10,975 bases of DNA from JAFGTE01 sp043800105 (GTDB lineage: Bacteria > Patescibacteriota > Gracilibacteria > UM-FILTER-43-11). The position numbers and the translations under genes are program-made. This document shows, in pieces, positions 6,987 through 10,975 of the stretch. The stretch is taken from positions 1 through 10,975 of the forward strand of contig JAZDNJ010000019.1 of assembly GCA_043800105.1 (NCBI GenBank), read 5' to 3'. Under the pieces are notes generated by a model. The model searched no databases. It was not told where the DNA came from and saw only the letters and a program-made list of their open reading frames with translations. Position 1 is the first letter of the stretch; each line of letters starts with the position of its first letter.

Positions 6987-7883
6987 TTTTCTGATGGTTT
7001 CATAAGCGCTTTCGTATCCTTCAATCTTCTTCATTTCTTTTCCCAGAAAGCCGGTGATCAGGAGCTTTCTTGCCATCTCTTTTTCAATGCCGCGGGCGCC
7101 CATGTAATATAGGTCTTCATCGCTTAAGTTGTGCACGGCAGCTGAGTGGCCGGCTTTGACGTCATTCGTATCAATCTTCAGGGCTGGTATGGCCCGCACG
7201 GTGGTATCGGGACTCAGATTCAGTGTTTCCTGCTTTAGGTAAGCGGCTGAGCCGCCGCCTGTTTGTCTGATATTCACCATGCCATCGAAGCTGAGAACGG
7301 CATTTGCCAGGGCGATTCCTTTCATGCCGATTTCGCCGGAGCCCATTCTTTCAGCATACTCATGTTCTGCCTGAAAGCCCAATTCCTGATCGGCAGCAGA
7401 TCTGGCGATTATGTCCGTGTTGATTTCGGCTCTTTTACCTGAAGCTGTCTGAGTCAGTTTGCTTTCAAGTTTTTTACCTCCGAAGTGATAGGTGTATATG
7501 TGGCATTTGGCATCGGCTGCCACGTCAGATGTGCGTTTTTCGATCATCTTTGTGTTTTCTGAACTGCAGTTAAGGATTATGTACTTCAGATTTGAATCCG
7601 CACAGCATTTTATTTGCTGTTCAAACCGGATGGCAGGGGATTTCACTTCTCCGCTCCATTCTTCGATGATGGTAGCTGAGCTTCCTTTTCCGATTTCGAC
7701 GATCAGTTTCAGGTGAAGTGTCTCCGTGGTTGGTTTAAAACTTATATAAATTGCTTTTTCAAACTGTTTTTCGGTAGGGATGGTGAGCTTGTAGCATTCC
7801 TGTTTTTCTTCATAACACCTGGCCAGAACGTAGTCCTTTTTGTTGGGGTATTCGATGCTGAAAGGTAATTTGAATTCAGTCAT
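6978..7883 (-). CDS. sufD: Fe-S cluster assembly protein SufD, short form
   Basis: SufD pairs with SufB and SufC to form the cluster-building complex; it shares the SufB beta-helix fold. At 301 residues it is clearly shorter than the E. coli protein (about 420). The shortfall is at the N-terminal side, since the conserved C-terminal core is intact: PALKIDTNDVKAGHSAAV, then LYYMGARGI and LLITGF. H246 corresponds to the interface His (H360 in E. coli) that works with the SufB cysteine. The neighbouring Cys of some homologues is A244. Its ATG shares one base with the sufB stop (TAATG), typical of tightly coupled translation. Identity as SufD rather than a second SufB rests on length, the missing SufB cysteine and gene order. 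Confidence 0.93.
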   Translation of the reverse strand: MTEFKLPFSIEYPNKKDYVLARCYEEKQECYKLTIPTEKQFEKAIYISFKPTTETLHLKLIVEIGKGSSATIIEEWSGEVKSPAIRFEQQIKCCADSNLKYIILNCSSENTKMIEKRTSDVAADAKCHIYTYHFGGKKLESKLTQTASGKRAEINTDIIARSAADQELGFQAEHEYAERMGSGEIGMKGIALANAVLSFDGMVNIRQTGGGSAAYLKQETLNLSPDTTVRAIPALKIDTNDVKAGHSAAVHNLSDEDLYYMGARGIEKEMARKLLITGFLGKEMKKIEGYESAYETIRKLI

Positions 7884-9328
7884 TAGCCAATAGAGTTTTC
7901 CATTTCAAGTTCAATCAGGCGATTCATTTCAACCGCGTATTCCAGTGGGAGTTCGCGCACGATTGGATTTATAAATCCGTTGATGATCATGGCCTCGGCC
8001 TGTTCTTTCGTAATGCCGCGAGAGGTCAGGTAAAAGATATCTTCTTCATTCAGTCTGCCCACGCGAGCTTCGTGGTTAATGGTGGCGGAGTTGTTATTGA
8101 CCTTGATATTAGGGCAGGTGTCGGAAGCTGAGATAGGGTCGAGGATCAGCGCGTCACATTCAGCCTGGCTGACGGCATTTCTGGCAGACCTGGCAATGCG
8201 GAGATCACTGCGGTAAATAGATTTGCCACCACCTTTGCTGATGGACTTCATGGTGATGCGGGAACCGGTGTTTTCACCCAGATGAAAGACTTTGGCGCCG
8301 GTATCCTGAATCTGGCCGGTATTGGCAAAAGCGATGCCCAAGTGATCGGCCCGCGAATTCCGACCTTTTAGAATACTGCAGGGATAGAGCATGGTGACGC
8401 CCGAACCCATGTTGCCGCCCACCCACTCCATGACACCCTCGTCGTCGACGATGGCGCGCTTGGTGTTCAGGTTATAGGTGTCTTTGCTCCAGTTCTCGAC
8501 GGACGAATATCTGAATTTGGCCCCTTTCCCCACAAAAATTTCCACGCAGCCGGCATGCAGGGCGTTGCTTCCATATTTAGGTGCGCTGCAACCCTCAATG
8601 TAGTGGGCCTCGGCTCCGTCTTCGATGACGATAAGAGTGTGTTCGAACTGCCCCATATTCATGGCGTTCATCCGGAAGTATGCTTGCAATGGTTTTTCGA
8701 CTTTGACGCCTTTGGGCACGTACAAAAAAGTTCCGCCCGACCAGACGGCTCCATGCAGGGCCGCGAACTTGTGATCGTTAGCCGGCACGCACTTCATAAA
8801 ATACTTCTGCACCAATTCAGGGTGCTTTTGTACGGCCACGTCCATATCCAGAAAAAGCACCCCCTGTTTTTCGAGCGTTTTTTCGATGGAGTGATAAACA
8901 ACCTCCGATTCATACTGAGCGCCCACGCCGGCCAATACTTTCTTTTCGGCTTCCGGGATTCCAAGGCGATCAAAGGTATTTTTGATGTAGGCGGGTACCT
9001 TGTCCCAGCTTTCGTAACCGCCTTTTTTGTCGGCTGCTTTGGCAAAAAAACATATTTCATCAAAATTGAGCGCATTTAAGTTTGGACCCCAGCTTGGGAG
9101 GGGAATGCGGGTAAAGTATTCGTAGGCCTTCATGCGCTGATGAAGCATCCATTCGGGTTCATCTTTATCCTGTGAAATTACGGCTACAAGTTGCGGAGAA
9201 ATCCCTTTCCTGAATTTCTCCATGTACCCTGATGGGTCAAAATGGTCGAAGGTATCACGATTGATCCCGGCAAAGATGCCCATTTGATTTTTTGACTCAG
9301 CTGTTGCTTTAGAGTGGGGGGTAGGCAT
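7883..9328 (-). CDS. sufB: Fe-S cluster assembly scaffold protein SufB
   Basis: SufB is the scaffold subunit on which the nascent cluster forms in the SufBC2D complex. The protein shows AYFRMN and EDGAEAHYIEGC (the transport cysteine region), a Cys in AECDALI, NNNSATINHEA and a C-terminal GFINPIVRELPLEYAVE. The AEC cysteine lies exactly 28 residues before the HE pair, the same spacing as C405 and H433-E434 of E. coli SufB, so the active site looks complete. I take the ATG at 9328 (481 residues). The frame stays open to a TTG at 9391, but that extension is low-complexity (Pro/Asn/Gln) and coincides with a repeat. A third option is the ATG at 9283, which gives a more usual N-terminal length. 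None has a Shine-Dalgarno sequence. The stop overlaps the sufD start. Confidence 0.95.
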   Translation of the reverse strand: MPTPHSKATAESKNQMGIFAGINRDTFDHFDPSGYMEKFRKGISPQLVAVISQDKDEPEWMLHQRMKAYEYFTRIPLPSWGPNLNALNFDEICFFAKAADKKGGYESWDKVPAYIKNTFDRLGIPEAEKKVLAGVGAQYESEVVYHSIEKTLEKQGVLFLDMDVAVQKHPELVQKYFMKCVPANDHKFAALHGAVWSGGTFLYVPKGVKVEKPLQAYFRMNAMNMGQFEHTLIVIEDGAEAHYIEGCSAPKYGSNALHAGCVEIFVGKGAKFRYSSVENWSKDTYNLNTKRAIVDDEGVMEWVGGNMGSGVTMLYPCSILKGRNSRADHLGIAFANTGQIQDTGAKVFHLGENTGSRITMKSISKGGGKSIYRSDLRIARSARNAVSQAECDALILDPISASDTCPNIKVNNNSATINHEARVGRLNEEDIFYLTSRGITKEQAEAMIINGFINPIVRELPLEYAVEMNRLIELEMENSIG

Positions 9329-9364
9329 AGGGTTTTTTTGTGGATATTGTTGGAATAATGCTGG

Positions 9365-9395
9365 AACATTGTTCGGGCATTGTTCGGACAATGTT
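9365..9395 (-). repeat. Nested inverted and direct repeats between sufC and sufB
   Basis: An 8-bp inverted repeat, AACATTGT (9365-9372) and ACAATGTT (9388-9395), encloses a second copy of CATTGT (9378-9383). That copy can instead pair with ACAATG (9388-9393) across a 4-nt loop, so two mutually exclusive hairpins are possible. On the minus strand the same bases form tandem CCGAACAATG units of about 11 nt, with decayed copies continuing to about 9341. The region is 12 nt past the sufC stop and just upstream of the likely sufB ATG. It could be a repressor site or an RNA element tuning sufB translation; no known motif is matched. Confidence 0.55.
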
Positions 9396-9406
9396 GTGAA
9401 ATTTAG

Positions 9407-10162
9407 CTATAGGCGCTCGTAGCCTTTTTCTTCGAGTTCGTGAGCCAAATCAGGTCCACCGGATTTGATAATGCGTCCATTTTTCATCACGTGCACGTAA
9501 TCGGGTTTCAGGTGCTTCAGGATTCTTTGATAATGTGTAACCAAGAGTACACCGGTGTTTTTTCTTTTGCGCATGACTTTATCAATGCTGGCTGTTATCG
9601 TTTTCATGGCGTCCACATCAAGGCCGGAGTCCGTTTCATCCATAACTGCCAGCTCAGGCTTAAGTACGGCCATCTGAAGGACTTCCGCCTTCTTTTTTTC
9701 GCCGCCCGAAAAACCGTGGTTTAAAAAGCGGTCGGCAAAATCCTGGGGCATTTTGAGTTCGGCCATAATTTCCTTCAGAATCTTCTGAAAGCGAAAAACC
9801 AGAATGGGTGGCTTATCGGGTTCATTGTGAGCCTGCTTAGCCCGGTATGCGGCCAGTAAAAATTCTTCCAGGGTGATACCTGCGACCTCTTTGGGGTACT
9901 GAAAGGCCAGAAAGATTCCGATCAGCGCTCTTTCATAAGCCTCCATTTTTAGGATACTTTTGCCCTTATAGATTATATCCCCTTTGGTTACTTTATATTT
10001 TGGGTGGCCCATGATCACGTTGGAAAGTGTGCTCTTTCCGGAGCCATTGGGGCCCATCAGCGTGTGAACTTCACCTTCATTTATTGTCAAATTCACGCCC
10101 TTAAGAATGGTTTTGCCGTCCACGGCCACCTCGAGGTTCTTTATGACAAGTAGTTGAGTCAT
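9407..10162 (-). CDS. sufC: Fe-S assembly ATPase SufC
   Basis: SufC is the soluble ABC-type ATPase whose dimer drives conformational change in SufB and SufD during cluster assembly. All nucleotide-binding motifs are present in 251 residues: Walker A GPNGSGKST (38-46), Q-loop Q88 in LAFQYP, the signature FSGGEKKKAE (151-160, typical of SufC), Walker B LAVMDETDSGLD (D175, E176) and the H-loop H210. There are no membrane segments, unlike ABC transporters. It is the first gene of the operon. The ATG at 10162 has no Shine-Dalgarno sequence and follows a probable promoter by about 18 nt. Identification is very secure given the signature and the four suf neighbours. Confidence 0.97.
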   Translation of the reverse strand: MTQLLVIKNLEVAVDGKTILKGVNLTINEGEVHTLMGPNGSGKSTLSNVIMGHPKYKVTKGDIIYKGKSILKMEAYERALIGIFLAFQYPKEVAGITLEEFLLAAYRAKQAHNEPDKPPILVFRFQKILKEIMAELKMPQDFADRFLNHGFSGGEKKKAEVLQMAVLKPELAVMDETDSGLDVDAMKTITASIDKVMRKRKNTGVLLVTHYQRILKHLKPDYVHVMKNGRIIKSGGPDLAHELEEKGYERL

Positions 10163-10187
10163 GGTATTCAGCTATTAGGTACCAAAG

Positions 10188-10215
10188 AGTATAACAAAAA
10201 ACCGCTGAAGGCAAA
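10188..10215 (-). promoter_or_regulatory. Probable promoter of the suf operon
   Basis: On the minus strand TATACT (10193-10188) is a good -10 box about 25 nt before the sufC ATG. The best -35 candidate, TTTGCC (10215-10210) at 16 nt, is weak, so an activator might be needed. A run of six T (10202-10197) lies between the two boxes. No recognisable SufR or IscR site is visible. Readthrough from the tRNA genes upstream is an alternative source of suf mRNA. Confidence 0.4.
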
Positions 10216-10221
10216 GGAAAT

Positions 10222-10297
10222 TGGAGCCACCTGGCGGAATTGAACCGCCGACCTACGCGTTACGAATGCGTCGCTCTACCAACTGAGCTAAGGTGGC
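10222..10297 (-). tRNA. trnT: tRNA-Thr (anticodon CGT)
   Basis: The minus strand folds as a full cloverleaf: acceptor GCCACCT/AGGTGGC, D stem GCTC/GAGC, anticodon loop TTCGTAA with CGT (reads ACG, Thr), and T arm GGCGG-TTCAATT-CCGCC. The discriminator is T at 10225, and the CCA tail is encoded (10224-10222). One anticodon-stem pair, position 31-39, is an A.C mismatch. It starts 3 nt after the CCA of the tRNA-Pro upstream, so the two are probably cut from one transcript. Confidence 0.95.
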
Positions 10298-10300
10298 GAA

Positions 10301-10377
10301 TGGTCGGGGTGACAGGACTTGAACCTGCGACCTCACGCACCCCATGCGTACGCGCTAGCCAACTGCGCTACACCCCG
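10301..10377 (-). tRNA. trnP: tRNA-Pro (anticodon GGG)
   Basis: The cloverleaf has acceptor CGGGGTG/CACCCCG, D stem GCGC/GCGC, anticodon loop ATGGGGT with GGG (reads CCC, and CCU by wobble), and T arm GCAGG-TTCAAGT-CCTGT. Starting with C1 is typical of bacterial tRNA-Pro. The discriminator is A at 10304 and CCA is encoded (10303-10301). It is first in the Pro-Thr pair. I see no convincing -35/-10 pair in the 58 bp between it and the divergent gene, although CATACT at 10391-10386 is a weak -10 candidate. Confidence 0.96.
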
Positions 10378-10435
10378 ACACAAACAGTATGTTAATAAAT
10401 TTGCATGATTTAGTAAATGAAATTAAGCTGAGCGT

Positions 10436-10966
10436 ATGATTAGAGACTATAAGTCAATCGTGGGTGCCAAGGTTCTGGAATTTGATTCCGGTGATTTTTT
10501 GGCCATGGTCAGCGGTATAATTGTTGATCCGGATTCGGGAATGGTGGAGGCCTTTTGGGTAAAGCCTGCAACTTTGCCCTACCGAAATGCGATTTTAAAG
10601 ATTTCCGATATTCTGGAGTTTAAGAAGAATTTGTATATTAAATCCGACAAGGTGTTGGCGCAGGCGGAAGACCTGATACGAATCAGTGAAATTCTGGAGG
10701 ATGGGCGTACGTTTTTGGGTAACTCCGTCCGGAACGAAGCGGGGGATTCATACGGCAAATGCGTGAATCTTGCTTTTGATACGAAGACGTATGCTCTCAG
10801 GCAGATTTACAGCAGAAAATCGGCCCTGGGGCTCATTACGCTGGATGAGCGGATTTTTTCTTACAACAGCATAATCAGGGTGCTACCTGAGATGATTTTA
10901 GTAAATGATGATGTGACGAAGAAAGAAGTTCTTATGGCGACAACACCTGAGGCGGCCGCGGGCTGA
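10436..10966 (+). CDS. Tandem PRC-barrel domain protein
   Basis: This 176-residue protein looks like two PRC-barrel domains, small beta-barrels found in photosynthetic reaction centre subunit H, the RNA-processing factor RimM and many uncharacterised proteins. Domain 1 spans about 5-80 (GAKVLEF, then GIIVDPDSGMVEAFWV). Domain 2 spans about 90-158 (LGNSVRNEAGDSYGKCVNLAFD). The linker resembles that of other double-PRC proteins. There is no signal peptide or membrane segment, so it is probably cytoplasmic; its partner and function are unknown. The start is the ATG at 10436; CTGAG just upstream is a poor ribosome-binding site. It is transcribed divergently from the tRNA pair across 58 bp that holds no clear promoter. 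A RimM role is unlikely because the RimM N-terminal domain is missing. Confidence 0.88.
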   Translation: MIRDYKSIVGAKVLEFDSGDFLAMVSGIIVDPDSGMVEAFWVKPATLPYRNAILKISDILEFKKNLYIKSDKVLAQAEDLIRISEILEDGRTFLGNSVRNEAGDSYGKCVNLAFDTKTYALRQIYSRKSALGLITLDERIFSYNSIIRVLPEMILVNDDVTKKEVLMATTPEAAAG

Positions 10967-10975
10967 TGGATTGGA

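Noticed and set aside
8555..9079. Plus-strand open frame opposite sufB as a small gene
   Set aside because: It is an antisense shadow of a strongly conserved sufB coding region, with no recognisable domain.
9329..9391. TTG at 9391 as the sufB start
   Set aside because: It would add 21 low-complexity residues encoded by the repeat, unlike SufB N-termini, and uses a weak start without a ribosome site. It is kept only as an alternative.
10952..10959. GCGGCCGC (NotI site) near the right edge as vector sequence
   Set aside because: It lies in frame within the Ala codons ending the PRC-barrel gene, and no other vector sequence is present.
5346..10966. Recoding of TGA to Gly or Trp as in some candidate-phylum bacteria
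   Set aside because: TGA terminates sufU and the PRC gene at family-appropriate lengths, and no recognised gene needs an internal TGA.

Overview
The window holds the 3' part of one gene, six complete protein genes on the minus strand, two tRNAs and one plus-strand gene. Layout: the end of priA (replication-restart helicase) runs on the plus strand from the left edge. It meets, tail to tail, a 1254-residue orphan gene on the minus strand. After a 218-bp intergenic region with two promoter-like sites and a possible small RNA comes a minus-strand Fe-S cluster assembly operon, transcribed sufC-sufB-sufD-sufS-sufU. Two tandem tRNA genes, Pro(GGG) then Thr(CGT), lie just upstream of sufC on the same strand. 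A two-domain PRC-barrel gene is transcribed divergently from the tRNAs towards the right edge.

The suf genes form a complete core SUF pathway. SufS removes sulfur from cysteine, and the U-type protein accepts or relays it. The SufB-SufC-SufD complex builds the cluster using SufC ATPase activity. Catalytic residues are intact in SufS, SufB and SufC. No sufA, sufE, sufT, sufR or iscR is present here. The U protein is a short form, and SufD is short with Ala in place of the Cys found in some relatives.

The least understood object is the 1254-residue protein. It looks cytoplasmic, is mostly helical, and has an HELLH zinc-peptidase-like motif at residues 474-478 between long helical regions. I do not recognise its family.

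Organism: a bacterium using the standard code (TGA ends sufU and the PRC gene; no frame needs recoding) with middling GC by eye. The minimal suf cluster, short U scaffold, large orphan protein and absence of clear Shine-Dalgarno sequences would fit a Patescibacteria/CPR genome. That is a weak inference, since no ribosomal or 16S marker is present.
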